Source: Candidatus Nitrospira nitrificans | GTDB lineage: Bacteria > Nitrospirota > Nitrospiria > Nitrospirales > Nitrospiraceae | Length of the DNA: 64,000 nt | Assembly: GCF_001458775.1 (NCBI RefSeq) | Contig: NZ_CZPZ01000036.1 | Coordinates: forward strand, 1 to 64,000 | Reading direction: 5' to 3' | Position numbers and translations under genes: made by a program | Notes under the pieces: generated by a model | The model's database searches: none | Told to the model about the DNA's origin: nothing | What the model saw: the letters and a program-made list of their open reading frames with translations, nothing else | Shown here: one piece after another, positions 7,735 through 16,861 of the stretch | Numbering within the stretch: the stretch's first letter is position 1 | Layout: each line of letters begins with the position of its first letter

Positions 7735-9455
7735 AAATTTCACGCAAGCAATATGCATCTCTGTATGGACCTACGACCGGCGATCGTGTCCGACTGGCCG
7801 ACACGGACTTGATCATCGAAGTCGAGGAAGATCGGACTGTCCCCGGTGAAGAAGCCGTCTTCGGCGGCGGGAAAACCATTCGTGACGGCATGGGGCAGTC
7901 CGCGCGCGCGACCAGCACCAGCGGGCAGCTCGACTGCGTGATCACGAACGCGCTCATCCTTGACTACACCGGTGTCATCAAGGCCGACATCGGCATCAAG
8001 GACGGCCGGATCGTCGGGATCGGCAAGGCGGGCAACTCTGATCTCATGGCGGGTGTGACGCCAGGCATGGAAATCGGCCCAGGGACGGAAGCGATTTCCG
8101 GCGAAGGCAAGATCGTCACGGCCGGTGGCATTGATACGCACATTCACTTCATTTGCCCGCAGCAATGTTGGGAGGCGTTGTCGGCCGGGTTGACCACGAT
8201 GATCGGTGGTGGGACTGGTCCTTCAAGCGGAACCAGTGCGACCACCTGTACGCCTGGTCCATGGAACATCCATCGGATGTTGGAAGCGTCGGAAGGTATC
8301 CCGATCAATCTCGGTTTCATGGGGAAGGGAAATGCGTCAAGACCTGAAGGGTTAAATGAGCAAATCGAAGCGGGGGCTCTTGGCTTGAAGCTGCATGAAG
8401 ATTGGGGCACCACACCGAAGGCCATCGATACTTGCTTGAGCGTGGCTGATCGGTATGATGTGCAGGTGGCCATCCACACCGATACGCTCAATGAAGCCGG
8501 TTATATCGAGGATACGATCAAGGCGATCAAGGGAAGAACCATCCATAGCTTCCATACGGAAGGTGCAGGCGGTGGTCACGCACCGGACATCATCAAGATT
8601 TGTGGTGAGCCGAACGTGTTGCCGTCTTCAACCAACCCCACGATGCCTTTTACGGTCAATACGATGGATGAGCATCTGGACATGTTGATCGTGTGTCACA
8701 ATTTGAATCCACGGATTCCCGAAGACGTTGCGTTTGCAGAGTCCCGTATCCGACGTGAAACCATTGCGGCAGAAGATATCTTGCATGATTTGGGCGCAAT
8801 CAGCATCATGTCTTCAGACTCACAGGCCATGGGTCGAATCGGAGAGGTCATCACCAGGACCTGGCAAACGGCTCATAAAATGAAGGCCCAGCGGGGACAC
8901 CTCACACCGGTCGGTGGGAGGGACTCCGGCCAGAACGACAACTTTCGGGCCAGGCGTTACATTGCCAAGTACACGATCAATCCAGCGATCACGCATGGCA
9001 TCGCCCATGAGGTCGGGTCTATTGAGGTTGGAAAGATCGCTGACTTGGTCGTCTGGAAGCCGGAGTTTTTCGGTGTAAAGCCGGAAATGGTATTAAAAAG
9101 CGGCTTTATCGCTCAAGCGCAGATGGGCGATCCCAATGCCTCGATCCCGACACCGGAGCCAACCATCAGCCGGCCGATGTTCGGCGCATTTGGGCGTGCG
9201 TTGTCCAGCACCAGCTTTACCTTCATATCGCAGGCGGCCATGGATCATGAGATTCCCAAACGCCTTGGTCTGCAGCGGAGGGTGGCGGCAGTCAAGAACT
9301 GTCGGAATATCGGGAAGCGCGATCTCAAGCTGAATGATGCGCTTCCAAAAGTAGAAGTTCATCCGGAGACCTATATTGTGACCGCGGACGGTGTGCCGCT
9401 CACGTGTGAGCCGGCCATTGTGTTGCCGTTGGCACAACGGTATCAATTGTTCTAA
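7731..9455 (+). CDS. ureC: Urease alpha (catalytic) subunit
   Basis: Catalytic subunit of urease, 574 residues (family ~567-572). Visible active-site parts: His-x-His nickel ligands in [11 protein letters not shown], the carbamylated Lys in [12 protein letters not shown] (K220), ligand His in [12 protein letters not shown] and [13 protein letters not shown], and the mobile-flap Cys322-His323 in [10 protein letters not shown]. All key residues are present, so the enzyme should be active. The GTG start overlaps the ureB stop, implying coupled translation. Accessory genes ureF, ureG and ureD follow. Confidence 0.98.
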   Translation: MKISRKQYASLYGPTTGDRVRLADTDLIIEVEEDRTVPGEEAVFGGGKTIRDGMGQSARATSTSGQLDCVITNALILDYTGVIKADIGIKDGRIVGIGKAGNSDLMAGVTPGMEIGPGTEAISGEGKIVTAGGIDTHIHFICPQQCWEALSAGLTTMIGGGTGPSSGTSATTCTPGPWNIHRMLEASEGIPINLGFMGKGNASRPEGLNEQIEAGALGLKLHEDWGTTPKAIDTCLSVADRYDVQVAIHTDTLNEAGYIEDTIKAIKGRTIHSFHTEGAGGGHAPDIIKICGEPNVLPSSTNPTMPFTVNTMDEHLDMLIVCHNLNPRIPEDVAFAESRIRRETIAAEDILHDLGAISIMSSDSQAMGRIGEVITRTWQTAHKMKAQRGHLTPVGGRDSGQNDNFRARRYIAKYTINPAITHGIAHEVGSIEVGKIADLVVWKPEFFGVKPEMVLKSGFIAQAQMGDPNASIPTPEPTISRPMFGAFGRALSSTSFTFISQAAMDHEIPKRLGLQRRVAAVKNCRNIGKRDLKLNDALPKVEVHPETYIVTADGVPLTCEPAIVLPLAQRYQLF

Positions 9456-9539
9456 CCAACAAGACAGTCGGCTCGACTATCCATGTGGAGTCATCGGCCA
9501 CGGTAGTCGGCCGGCTGTTGTTGTTTGTCTATTCGTAAC

Positions 9540-10226
9540 ATGAATACCCCCGCATTACTCGAAGGGTTACGGTTCGTCGATACGTTTTTCCCCTCCGGAG
9601 GCTACGCCTTTTCATCAGGGTTGGAAGCAGCGGTACAGGCCGGAGCTGTGAAGACGTCCGATCAGCTGGCCAAGTACGTCGAAGATTTGTTGCGTGGGGG
9701 TATGAGTCGCCGGGAGGTGCTTGCCGTCAAGCAGGCAAATCACGCGGCCTCGAAAGGATTGCTGGAGCTAGCGGTCCAGATCGATCGAGTGCTCGAAGCA
9801 ACCAAGCTTGGGCGAGAATCGCGCATGGCCAGCCGCCAGATGGGGCGACAAGTGATCAGGGTCGCGGCGGATCAGATTCGAGCCAAGTCGATCCTGAATG
9901 AATATCGTGATGAAATGGAGGCTGATCGTGCACCGGGACATCTTGCAGTGACGTTCGGACTGACTATGGGTAGCTGCGGTTGGAGTCCAGAGGAAACTGC
10001 CGGCGCCTTCTTGTATCAAACGGCCGTGGGGTTTATCTCATCGGCGATGCGGCTGAGTCCCATCGGTCAACATGAGGGACAGCGCATCCTGGGCGAATGG
10101 CTTCCATTGATTGAACGGATCAGTCGGGAGGTTGATCTCGATACGGCCATGAGCTCATGGTCACCTATCCAAGATATTTATGCGATGCGTCATGGCTCCC
10201 TGGAATGGAGACTGTTTCGATCGTAA
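9540..10226 (+). CDS. ureF: Urease accessory protein UreF
   Basis: Urease maturation factor that acts with UreD and UreG to deliver nickel to apo-urease. From ATG 9540 (MNTPALLEGLRFVDTFFPSGGYAFSSGLEAAVQAG) it has 228 residues; a TTG at 9525 would add five. The opening DTFFPSGGYAFSSGLE and the later GMSRREVLAVKQA and AVGFISSAMRLSPIGQHEGQ are family patterns. 84 bases separate it from ureC. No ureE lies between, where that gene is often found. Confidence 0.95.
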   Translation: MNTPALLEGLRFVDTFFPSGGYAFSSGLEAAVQAGAVKTSDQLAKYVEDLLRGGMSRREVLAVKQANHAASKGLLELAVQIDRVLEATKLGRESRMASRQMGRQVIRVAADQIRAKSILNEYRDEMEADRAPGHLAVTFGLTMGSCGWSPEETAGAFLYQTAVGFISSAMRLSPIGQHEGQRILGEWLPLIERISREVDLDTAMSSWSPIQDIYAMRHGSLEWRLFRS

Positions 10227-10326
10227 GGAGAAAAGAGCAGATAGCTGATGGCATATAGCGTATAACGGGAGGAAGGAGAAGAGGCTCGTGGCTATCAGCC
10301 ATTGGCCATTCGCTCCTTGTATTATC

Positions 10327-10998
10327 ATGCATGATCTTAATCGTGAGCATAGCCACAATTGGACTCCGACTCAGGCCAGAAAACAAGGCATTCCGGTCCT
10401 CGGTATCGGAGGTCCCGTCGGTTCGGGGAAGACCGCGCTGGTGGAAGCGCTGTGTCAGCGGTTGCGCGATCGCTTCAGCCTCGCTGCCGTGACCAACGAT
10501 ATTTTCACGAAAATCGACGCCGAAATTCTGACCAAACGTGCCGCACTTCCGGTCGATCGGATTCTTGGCGTGGAAACCGGAGGCTGTCCCCATACGGCGA
10601 TCCGTGAGGACGCGTCACATAACCAGGAAGCCATTGATGATCTGCTGCGCCGGCATCCGGATGTGGAGTTGATCTTCTTGGAAAGCGGCGGGGATAACCT
10701 TGCGGCCACGTTCAGCCCGGAACTGGTGGACCATGTCATCTATGTGATTGATGTGTCGGGCGGTGACAAGATTCCACGGAAGGGTGGACCGGGGATCACG
10801 CGATCTGATTTCCTCGTCATCAACAAGATGGATTTGGCTCCGCATGTGCGTGCCGATCTCTCCGTCATGGATCGAGATACCCGCAAGATGCGCGGTGAAC
10901 TTCCCTTTGTCTTCACCAATATCCTGTCCGGGGAAGGAATGGATGCGGTCGTGGCGTGGGTTGAACAGCGTATCCCGCAACGAGTCAAGCGTCCATGA
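10327..10998 (+). CDS. ureG: Urease accessory GTPase UreG
   Basis: SIMIBI-class GTPase that powers nickel insertion into urease. P-loop [15 protein letters not shown] near residue 26, the metal-binding CPH motif in [18 protein letters not shown], Asp/Glu motif [19 protein letters not shown] and guanine motif [12 protein letters not shown]-like (NKMD). 223 residues from ATG 10327; a GTG at 10288 with a very strong purine-rich site (gggaGGAAGGAGaag) would add 13 residues and cannot be excluded. A His-rich N-terminus such as [11 protein letters not shown] may store nickel in the absence of UreE (inference). Its stop overlaps the ureD start. Confidence 0.96.
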   Translation: MHDLNREHSHNWTPTQARKQGIPVLGIGGPVGSGKTALVEALCQRLRDRFSLAAVTNDIFTKIDAEILTKRAALPVDRILGVETGGCPHTAIREDASHNQEAIDDLLRRHPDVELIFLESGGDNLAATFSPELVDHVIYVIDVSGGDKIPRKGGPGITRSDFLVINKMDLAPHVRADLSVMDRDTRKMRGELPFVFTNILSGEGMDAVVAWVEQRIPQRVKRP

Positions 10999-11960
10999 CC
11001 ACGCCGACGCGGCAGGGACAACGGAAGAGCACGGCTCGGAAAACGGGCACGTCTCAACCAAGGACATCATCTCGGGCAAGCTCATCCACCAGGACGAAAA
11101 AATCTCCTGGACGGTTTGCGACAGAGTTAGTCGGGCGGGTCGGAGAACTGACGCTCGACTACGCGAAACGCGATCACCGAACCATTATTTCGCACTCCTA
11201 TTTCACAACGCCGTGGAAATTGCTTCCTCCCATCTATCTTGATGACACGGGAGCCGCCTACACGCTGCTGGTCAATCCCTCCGGCGGTCTTGTCGGCGGT
11301 GATCATCTGTCCATCGACATGAACGTGGGGCAGGACGCGCATGTCCTGATTTCTGCCCCTTCTGCCAACCGTGTCTATAGGACAGAAGGAAAGGTGTCCG
11401 AACAGCACGTCACTATCACGGTCGGGTCCGGCGCGGTGCTCGAGTGGTTCCCTGAACATACGATCCCTTTTGCCGGTTCTCGATTTCGACAGGTACTCCA
11501 AGCCACTCTGGCGCCTGGCGCAACACTCTTATTATGGGATGCTGTCGCCTCCGGCCGTATCGCCAGAGGGGAGCGGTGGGCATTTACGGACCTGGGAAAC
11601 GACATCCGAATCACGACGGCGTCCGGCAGTACGCTGCTTGAGCGCTATCTTCTTGATCCATCCACGGACTTAGGCCGTGTCGGGTTGGCGGAAGAATGGA
11701 ACTATGTGGCGTCGCTCTATGTGGTGAACGACGCGACGCCCCCGGAGGTATGGACCGCACTGGAATCGACAATCGCCACGATCTTGGACACTCGTCCAGG
11801 AGAAGTCTTGGGAGGTGTGTCTGCCGGCCCTGTCCCGGGGCTTGCCGTCAAGATACTGGCTCGAGCGGCCCCTGACCTTACTGCCATCCTTGATGCGCTA
11901 TGGGCAGCCGTGCGTGAAGGGTTGTGGAATCTCCCGCCGGTGTCTCTACGGAAATACTAA
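10995..11960 (+). CDS. ureD: Urease accessory protein UreD (UreH)
   Basis: Scaffold that binds apo-urease and recruits UreF/UreG. The core runs from [34 protein letters not shown] through [32 protein letters not shown] and [16 protein letters not shown], all family signatures. ATG overlaps the ureG stop (ATGA). The first ~45 residues (rich in Thr, Ser, Arg, Gln; [15 protein letters not shown]...) are not part of the family core and look disordered; a later start is possible but the overlap argues for this one. Last gene of the ure cluster, converging on the desaturase. Confidence 0.94.
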   Translation: MTTPTRQGQRKSTARKTGTSQPRTSSRASSSTRTKKSPGRFATELVGRVGELTLDYAKRDHRTIISHSYFTTPWKLLPPIYLDDTGAAYTLLVNPSGGLVGGDHLSIDMNVGQDAHVLISAPSANRVYRTEGKVSEQHVTITVGSGAVLEWFPEHTIPFAGSRFRQVLQATLAPGATLLLWDAVASGRIARGERWAFTDLGNDIRITTASGSTLLERYLLDPSTDLGRVGLAEEWNYVASLYVVNDATPPEVWTALESTIATILDTRPGEVLGGVSAGPVPGLAVKILARAAPDLTAILDALWAAVREGLWNLPPVSLRKY

Positions 11961-12012
11961 GCACGCCGCTCGTTTGTCTGCCGCGAATTGTAGTGCTGAG
12001 GATTGGTAACGG

Positions 12013-12891
12013 TTAGGAGTTTGAAGCTTTGCTCTCGGCGGAGGAGGCGGTGCGGAGCGACCAGGCCAATCCGAACAGTGACAGCGTGAAAATCAGCCAT
12101 TTCGATGGGTCGAAATTATACCAGCGGGGACCGTTTCGGTAATCGCTTTGGTAGGTGTGGTGGTAATTGTGATATCCCTCGCCGAACGTCAGAAGCGAGA
12201 CCAACCAGCTGTCGCGGCTTGAATCCGCTTGGCCATGGGGTTGGCTCCCCCACAGATGGCACACTGAATTGATACAAAAGGTCGAATTCAGCACGGCAAA
12301 TGTCCGGCCGACGCCGGCGAGCATGAAACAGCCGAAGCCGCCGACCCAACCGCCATAGAGAAAGCCCACCACGAACGGGAGTGCCAATCCTGAGAGAAAG
12401 ATAAGCCCATAATGCCGGTGTTGCCACATGACAATCGGATCTTGCTTGAGCCGTGTGGCATATTTTTCATCCGAGTATCGCCCGTCGGAGAAGAGCCATC
12501 CGCAATGGCTATGCCAGAATCCTCGTTGAGCATTGTAAGGATCGGCATCTTGGTCACAGGCGGCATGGTGGCGGATGTGATCAGCTCCCCACTTCAAGGC
12601 TGAGTTTTGCAGTGCCCATCCGCCCGCGATGAGTAATCCGGCCTTGACCCAATCGGGACACAGGAAACTTCTGTGCGAAATCAGCCGATGGTAGCCAACC
12701 GTAATGCCGAGCCCGGTAATCATGTACAGGAGCCCAAACATGGTCCAGTCCAACCAGGTATACCCATAGATGAAGGCGAAGGCGGGCACCCCGATGAGCG
12801 CGCTCCCCACCACAAGAGTGAACAGTAACACTGTCACGTAGATTGGATAGGTACGCCTGAGCGTGACGGCGGATTGTTCGGGTGTTACCAT
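12013..12891 (-). CDS. Acyl-CoA/acyl-lipid delta-9 type fatty-acid desaturase
   Basis: Membrane di-iron desaturase that would introduce a cis double bond into fatty acyl chains. The three His boxes are all present: HRLISH near residue 68, HIRHH near 106, and HNYHH near 241. About four to five hydrophobic spans (residues 14-36, 42-62, 84-96, 160-200, 270-285) fit the family; 292 residues. Sits alone on the minus strand, convergent with ureD with only 52 bases between. Substrate form (CoA, ACP or lipid) is not decided by the sequence. Confidence 0.92.
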   Translation of the reverse strand: MVTPEQSAVTLRRTYPIYVTVLLFTLVVGSALIGVPAFAFIYGYTWLDWTMFGLLYMITGLGITVGYHRLISHRSFLCPDWVKAGLLIAGGWALQNSALKWGADHIRHHAACDQDADPYNAQRGFWHSHCGWLFSDGRYSDEKYATRLKQDPIVMWQHRHYGLIFLSGLALPFVVGFLYGGWVGGFGCFMLAGVGRTFAVLNSTFCINSVCHLWGSQPHGQADSSRDSWLVSLLTFGEGYHNYHHTYQSDYRNGPRWYNFDPSKWLIFTLSLFGLAWSLRTASSAESKASNS

Positions 12892-13057
12892 AAACGCACT
12901 ACTGAGGGAAGGCGCATATCTTCATATGGAGCAGAGCTGTTGTAGATAGTCAGGCCTGAGGAGTCAGGCAACCACTCTTGCAACTTTACCAGGAGTAAGG
13001 GCAAAAAATCTACTGGAGCAAGGCAGAGAATAGCCTTTACCAGCCCCTTGTTTCACG

Positions 13058-13087
13058 TTGACAGCAGGCTGTAAGATTTCATATACA
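13058..13087 (+). promoter_or_regulatory. Predicted sigma-70 type promoter for the 13241 gene
   Basis: TTGACA at 13058-13063 is followed after 18 bases by TATACA(T) at 13082-13087. A consensus -35 and near-consensus -10 at near-ideal spacing, about 150 bases before the coding start, make this the best promoter match noticed in the window. It implies a leader of roughly 145 bases. Confidence 0.6.
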
Positions 13088-13088
13088 T

Positions 13089-13101
13089 ACTCAGTCTGAG
13101 T
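13089..13101 (+). promoter_or_regulatory. Small palindrome at the predicted transcription start
   Basis: ACTCAGTCTGAGT is a 5-bp inverted repeat (ACTCA/TGAGT) around GTC, directly after the -10 element. Its position suits an operator, but no regulator family is recognised, and short palindromes arise by chance. Confidence 0.35.
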
Positions 13102-13240
13102 CAAGCTCGCCAGCGATGGTGTGGATGTGTCCACTGTAACGGACGTTGGTTTCGGAACTTTCTTCGCGACCGATGTGAAAATAGAGTGGAGTGAGAAGGT
13201 TAGGAACAGGCAGGTTGGTCTATCACAAGGAGGCAGTCCA

Positions 13241-14035
13241 ATGAAGAGTGCGTTATCAATGATGTTTGGTGTGGCAGCCGTCGCGATAGTCGCGGCGCCT
13301 CTCACCTCGTATGCGGGCGGAACGATCAGCGGGAAGGTCACGTATGCCGGGAAGGCAGAGCAGAAGGAATTTCTCTTTTCAAAGTTCCCGAATCCAAAGT
13401 TTTGTCCTCAGATTCCCGACAAGAGCAAGGTGGACGGCGACAAGCGGTTCTTGAAGCAGATCGAAGTCGCGAAGGATGGTGGTCTCAAAGGCGCGGTCGT
13501 TGCGGTTGCGGATATTGAAGATAAGGCGTGGATGGATGGCTATGCCGGCACGGAAGTCGTGGCGGCGTTTTGTGACTTCCAGCCGTTCAGCGGCATCGTC
13601 GTCAATACCCGGCCCTTCAAGGTCGAAAACACCGATGCAGATCCTGATGATCCCAAGTCGGTGGCCGGTGTGCTCCACAATCCCCACAGCTTCACCGTGA
13701 AGGGCGTATCTTCAGCAACCGGTTTCAATATTGGTCTTGCGAAGAAGGGCGACAAGTTGGATAAGCCCGTGACCTTCCGAGGCGGCGCGGAGAAGGAAGG
13801 ATACTTCCGTTTACAGTGCGACCAGCATGAGTTCATGCAGTCGTTCTTCCTTCCGGTGTCGAGCCCGCATTTCGCGGTTGTGAAGGATGACGGATCGTTC
13901 GAGCTCAAGGACGTTCCTGCCGGGAAGCATAAAGTCATTGCGTGGCATCCGTTCGCCGGCAAAGCCAAGAAGATCGAGTTCGAGGTAGATGTGGCCGATG
14001 GCGGCACCGCCAACCTCAAGGCTGAAATCAAGTAA
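13241..14035 (+). CDS. Secreted cupredoxin-like / carboxypeptidase-regulatory-like protein
   Basis: 264-residue exported protein. The ATG at 13241 has a perfect AAGGAGG site; upstream in-frame codons lack one. Signal peptide MKSALSMMFGVAAVAIVAAPLTSYAGG, then a beta-rich body starting GGTISGKVTYAGKAEQ. Residues ~200-215 (RLQCDQHEFMQSFF) give a Cys-x2-His-x3-Met arrangement that resembles a type 1 copper site, and SFELKDVPAGKHKVIAWHPF resembles carboxypeptidase-regulatory-like domains. A periplasmic electron carrier or copper-binding role is inferred. It has its own promoter and terminator, so it is probably monocistronic and well expressed. Confidence 0.75.
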   Translation: MKSALSMMFGVAAVAIVAAPLTSYAGGTISGKVTYAGKAEQKEFLFSKFPNPKFCPQIPDKSKVDGDKRFLKQIEVAKDGGLKGAVVAVADIEDKAWMDGYAGTEVVAAFCDFQPFSGIVVNTRPFKVENTDADPDDPKSVAGVLHNPHSFTVKGVSSATGFNIGLAKKGDKLDKPVTFRGGAEKEGYFRLQCDQHEFMQSFFLPVSSPHFAVVKDDGSFELKDVPAGKHKVIAWHPFAGKAKKIEFEVDVADGGTANLKAEIK

Positions 14036-14059
14036 GCCTCGTTTTGTCGATGTGATGTT

Positions 14060-14098
14060 GAAGGGCAGCGGAGTACCCGCTGCCCTTCGTGTTTTGGT
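14060..14098 (+). terminator. Rho-independent terminator
   Basis: A perfect 12-bp stem (GAAGGGCAGCGG, loop agtac, CCGCTGCCCTTC; 14060-14088) followed by gtgtTTTgg, 24 bases after the stop of the cupredoxin-like gene. Confidence 0.85.
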
Positions 14099-14124
14099 CC
14101 TGTTGTTACGATAAGTTCGTCGCC

Positions 14125-14877
14125 GTGCCTTTATATTTCCGCCGCAAGAAATCAAAGATCAGCCCCCTGCTTCTACTTCCCCTCCTGCTGACGCTTGCAT
14201 CCTGTTCGGTGATCGAAGGGACCTTCTCAGCGATCAAGAGCACCTTCTCGGTCCTCAAGACCGGCTATCGTGTCGCCAAAAAGACGGTCAAAGGCACGAT
14301 CTGGGTCGTGCGTGGGACTTATGAATTGACAAAGGAGACCACCACTCTGGTCTATCATATCGGGAAGTTTACCTTTGAGGTGGTCCGGGCTCCCTTGGCG
14401 TATCCCTTGATCCGAGACGATATTCAGACCATGGATGGGCTTCCGGTCAAAGAGGCGATCCGGCTTGGACGAGTCAAAGCTGCTCCCTACACCGTCAAGG
14501 GTCGGCATTATGCGCCGATGAGTCTGGTCAGCGCACAGACGTATGAGGAGACGGGCTTGGCCTCGTGGTATGGCGAGGAAACCAGACGCCTGCCGGGAGG
14601 CCACATGACGGCCAACGGCGAACTGTTCAATCCCAGCGCGTTGACGGCGGCGCACAAGTATCTGCCGCTGCCGATCCATGTCCAGGTGACGAATCTCGAA
14701 AATGGAAAGTCGATCATTGTTCGTGTGAATGACCGCGGCCCCTTCCCCAGCCGGCACAACGCCGAGTCAGGGAACCGGATTATCGACCTCAGCCGGGGGG
14801 CAGCCGAGCAACTGGGATTTGTCGAACAGGGCGTTGCCAGGGTCCATGTGGAAACCATCCAGTTGGAAGAAGCCTGA
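14125..14877 (+). CDS. rlpA: RlpA-like septal ring lipoprotein (probable lytic transglycosylase)
   Basis: Outer-membrane lipoprotein with a double-psi beta-barrel. The GTG at 14125 gives MPLYFRRKKSKISPLLLLPLLLTLASC, a lipoprotein signal with lipobox LASC; an earlier in-frame GTG at 14089 overlaps the upstream terminator and is unlikely. Residues ~22-110 are a low-complexity region with many Thr/Val, and residues ~145-245 are the RlpA core: GLASWYGEETRRLPGGHMTANGE, NPSALTAAHKYLP, VTNLENGKSIIVRVNDRGPF. The catalytic-type DRGPF motif is intact. No SPOR domain follows, so recruitment to the septum, if any, differs from E. coli RlpA. Confidence 0.88.
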   Translation: MPLYFRRKKSKISPLLLLPLLLTLASCSVIEGTFSAIKSTFSVLKTGYRVAKKTVKGTIWVVRGTYELTKETTTLVYHIGKFTFEVVRAPLAYPLIRDDIQTMDGLPVKEAIRLGRVKAAPYTVKGRHYAPMSLVSAQTYEETGLASWYGEETRRLPGGHMTANGELFNPSALTAAHKYLPLPIHVQVTNLENGKSIIVRVNDRGPFPSRHNAESGNRIIDLSRGAAEQLGFVEQGVARVHVETIQLEEA

Positions 14878-15043
14878 ACGGAAATCTGACCTCGTCGCAT
14901 AAGAAATACGAAGTAAGAGTCAGTTCCTCGGCACCTTCAAGGCGGTCTTCGTTGTCCCTCAAGAGGGCATTCCCTGCCTTGTCTTTTCGTTTCCGATCTA
15001 GGTAAGATCTGATGTTTGTGGACTATTTGTAGAAGGGCGTGGT

Positions 15044-16024
15044 GTGTCACGAGAGCTCTCACTCGCGGAAGTTTTCCAGCTGGGCTACTACTGGGAGACT
15101 AAGATCCTCTTGACGGCCGTGAAGCTGGACGTCTTTTCCGCCGTCGGTGAGCAACCGAAGGCCGCTCAGGACATTGCCGGTCGACTTCAAGCTGATCCCA
15201 ACACCTTGAGCCTCCTCTTGAACGCTCTCGTCGCCATGAAGTTGTTGACGAAGGAAGGCGACTGGTATGGCAACTCGTCGACGTCGCTGAAGCACCTTGC
15301 CCGGCATTCGGCCCAGTACGTCGGCCATCTGCTGCTCCTGCACGATGCGGAATGGAACAACTGGGGCAAGTTAGAAGAGACGATTCGAACGGGGCGACGG
15401 GCGGTGGATCGACATGTCTTCGAGACCGATCCTGAATCGGGAAGCAACGTGCTTGCGGTGCTCAATCGGATCGGCCGGCAAAGCGGCCCCGATTTGGCTA
15501 AACGGCTGAAGCTGAGCGGCCGCGAGCGGCTGCTGGATCTGGGCGGCGGCGCCGGGACCAACGCGATTGCCTTCTGCCAGGTGTATCCGGAATTGCCCGC
15601 GACGGTCTTTGATCTTCCGGCGACGCTGAAATTAACGGAAAAAACGGTGAAGGACGCGGGGCTTGAGTCACGAATCACCTTGCACGCCGGGGATTTCAAT
15701 CGAGATCCACTCGGGGGGCCGTACGATGTGGTCTTGATGTCGGATATCCTGCACTATCAAACGTTCCAGATGAATCAGGATTTGGTCAAGAAAGTCTTTG
15801 CCTCGCTGGCCCCTGGCGGGCGGTTGGTGATTAAAGATCGGTTCTTGGATGCAGCCGGGACCGGCCCGGCGTGGACGACCGCGTTTGCGGTCCACATCCT
15901 TGTTAACACTCAGAAAGGCAGCTGTTTCCAAGCCGGTGAAGCCATGCAATGGCTGAGCGCGGCCGGGTTTGGCTCTGTCATGGAGTTGGAGAAAACCGCT
16001 GTTGTGCAAGGGCTGAAGCCATGA
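15044..16024 (+). CDS. SAM-dependent O-methyltransferase family protein
   Basis: 326 residues. N-terminal ~100 residues are a winged-helix dimerisation domain (VKLDVFSAVGEQPKAAQDIAGRLQADPNTLSLLLNALVAMKLL), then a Rossmann methyltransferase domain with SAM motif LLDLGGGAGTNAIAF near residue 164, acidic loop VFDLPATL, and SDILHY followed by LAPGGRLVIKDRF. This is the arrangement of the acetylserotonin/small-molecule O-methyltransferase family. The substrate is unknown. GTG start. It stands between the rlpA gene and the oxidase region with gaps of 166 and 78 bases. Confidence 0.85.
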   Translation: MSRELSLAEVFQLGYYWETKILLTAVKLDVFSAVGEQPKAAQDIAGRLQADPNTLSLLLNALVAMKLLTKEGDWYGNSSTSLKHLARHSAQYVGHLLLLHDAEWNNWGKLEETIRTGRRAVDRHVFETDPESGSNVLAVLNRIGRQSGPDLAKRLKLSGRERLLDLGGGAGTNAIAFCQVYPELPATVFDLPATLKLTEKTVKDAGLESRITLHAGDFNRDPLGGPYDVVLMSDILHYQTFQMNQDLVKKVFASLAPGGRLVIKDRFLDAAGTGPAWTTAFAVHILVNTQKGSCFQAGEAMQWLSAAGFGSVMELEKTAVVQGLKP

Positions 16025-16090
16025 TGGTCATCAGTCGTTTGGGTCATTGGTCATTAAGAGAGGCCAATGGCGAATGACGATTGACCAGTG
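16024..16090 (+). repeat. GGTCATT-type imperfect inverted repeat
   Basis: The 16024-16090 gap contains repeats of (G)GTCATT and their complements AATGaC/AATGGC, which together can form an imperfect hairpin. Similar pieces (ctatcagccattggccattcg) occur upstream of ureG at about 10290-10315. Looks like a dispersed intergenic repeat; function unknown. Confidence 0.4.
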
Positions 16091-16102
16091 ACATGTACCG
16101 AG

Positions 16103-16819
16103 ATGATGGATTGGTTGCGGGAACCAGGGTTCTTTGGAACGCATGCGACGACGGGAGCGGATCTCAGTCAGTTGATGGCGACGCTTTTCACCGGGCTCTT
16201 CATCGTGGGATGGTTCCAAGCTCGTCGGCGAAAGGCCGATGCGCATCATTGGTTGATGTTGGGCGGCATGATCGCCATGCTCAGCTTCTTTATCGCCTAT
16301 TATCTGTTCCGTCAGCTGGGGGTCCTGGCGTTTGAGGGCAAGGAAGGGTTCGGCGGCTCGCAGTCGCTCTATGATTATGTCTTCATCCCCGTCCTGACGC
16401 TCCATATCATTCTCGTCATCATCGGGCTGATTATGGCGGTGTATATGATCGTGTTGGGCTTTCGCTCTCAGCAGTTCCTCGACGGAGTCCGATCCTTACG
16501 GGAATCGCGGCTGCTGACGACCTGGAAAAAGATCGGCCTCATCTTTGGTGGAATTGCCGTGGTCGTGCTCGGGCTGTTTTTCTCGCGTGTCGCCACCGCC
16601 GGGTTTTCGATGCGGAAGCTGGAAGTGTATGTGATCTTTCTCGCCATCGTGGCCTGTGTGTTTGCGATCGAGATGACGATTCAGCGGATCTGGCCAGACG
16701 GCGCGCGGCGGCATCGCGCGCTCGGCCGATTTACGATGGTCATTTACTGTGTCCTCTTCGTGACCGGCAGCTTCACCTACACGATGCTCTATATCCTGTA
16801 TCCGGGAAAGATTGGTTAG
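16103..16819 (+). CDS. DUF420-type integral membrane protein
   Basis: Membrane protein of ~238 residues with six clear spans (around residues 25-42, 52-72, 95-120, 150-170, 182-200 and 212-232). The arrangement, with His near the ends of helices (THATTGADLSQL, DAHHWLML, VLTLHIILVIIG), matches DUF420, a family commonly found beside heme-copper or other terminal oxidases and suspected in oxidase assembly. Either ATG at 16103 or 16106 may start it; a GTG at 16088 is also in frame. First gene of a run that leads to the bd-like oxidase at 18570. Confidence 0.8.
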   Translation: MMDWLREPGFFGTHATTGADLSQLMATLFTGLFIVGWFQARRRKADAHHWLMLGGMIAMLSFFIAYYLFRQLGVLAFEGKEGFGGSQSLYDYVFIPVLTLHIILVIIGLIMAVYMIVLGFRSQQFLDGVRSLRESRLLTTWKKIGLIFGGIAVVVLGLFFSRVATAGFSMRKLEVYVIFLAIVACVFAIEMTIQRIWPDGARRHRALGRFTMVIYCVLFVTGSFTYTMLYILYPGKIG

Positions 16820-16861
16820 GACGATGCGAAGGCATTCCGAAACGTTTCACGGTGCGTTGTC

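Larger units (their letters stand above)
12892..13240 (+). other. Divergent intergenic region before the cupredoxin-like gene
   Basis: 349 bases without a supported gene between the desaturase start and the gene at 13241. It contains a 10-bp palindrome TCAGGCCTGA (12950-12959), the predicted promoter at 13058-13087 and the small inverted repeat at 13089-13101. Both neighbouring genes probably have their promoters here. Confidence 0.6.
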
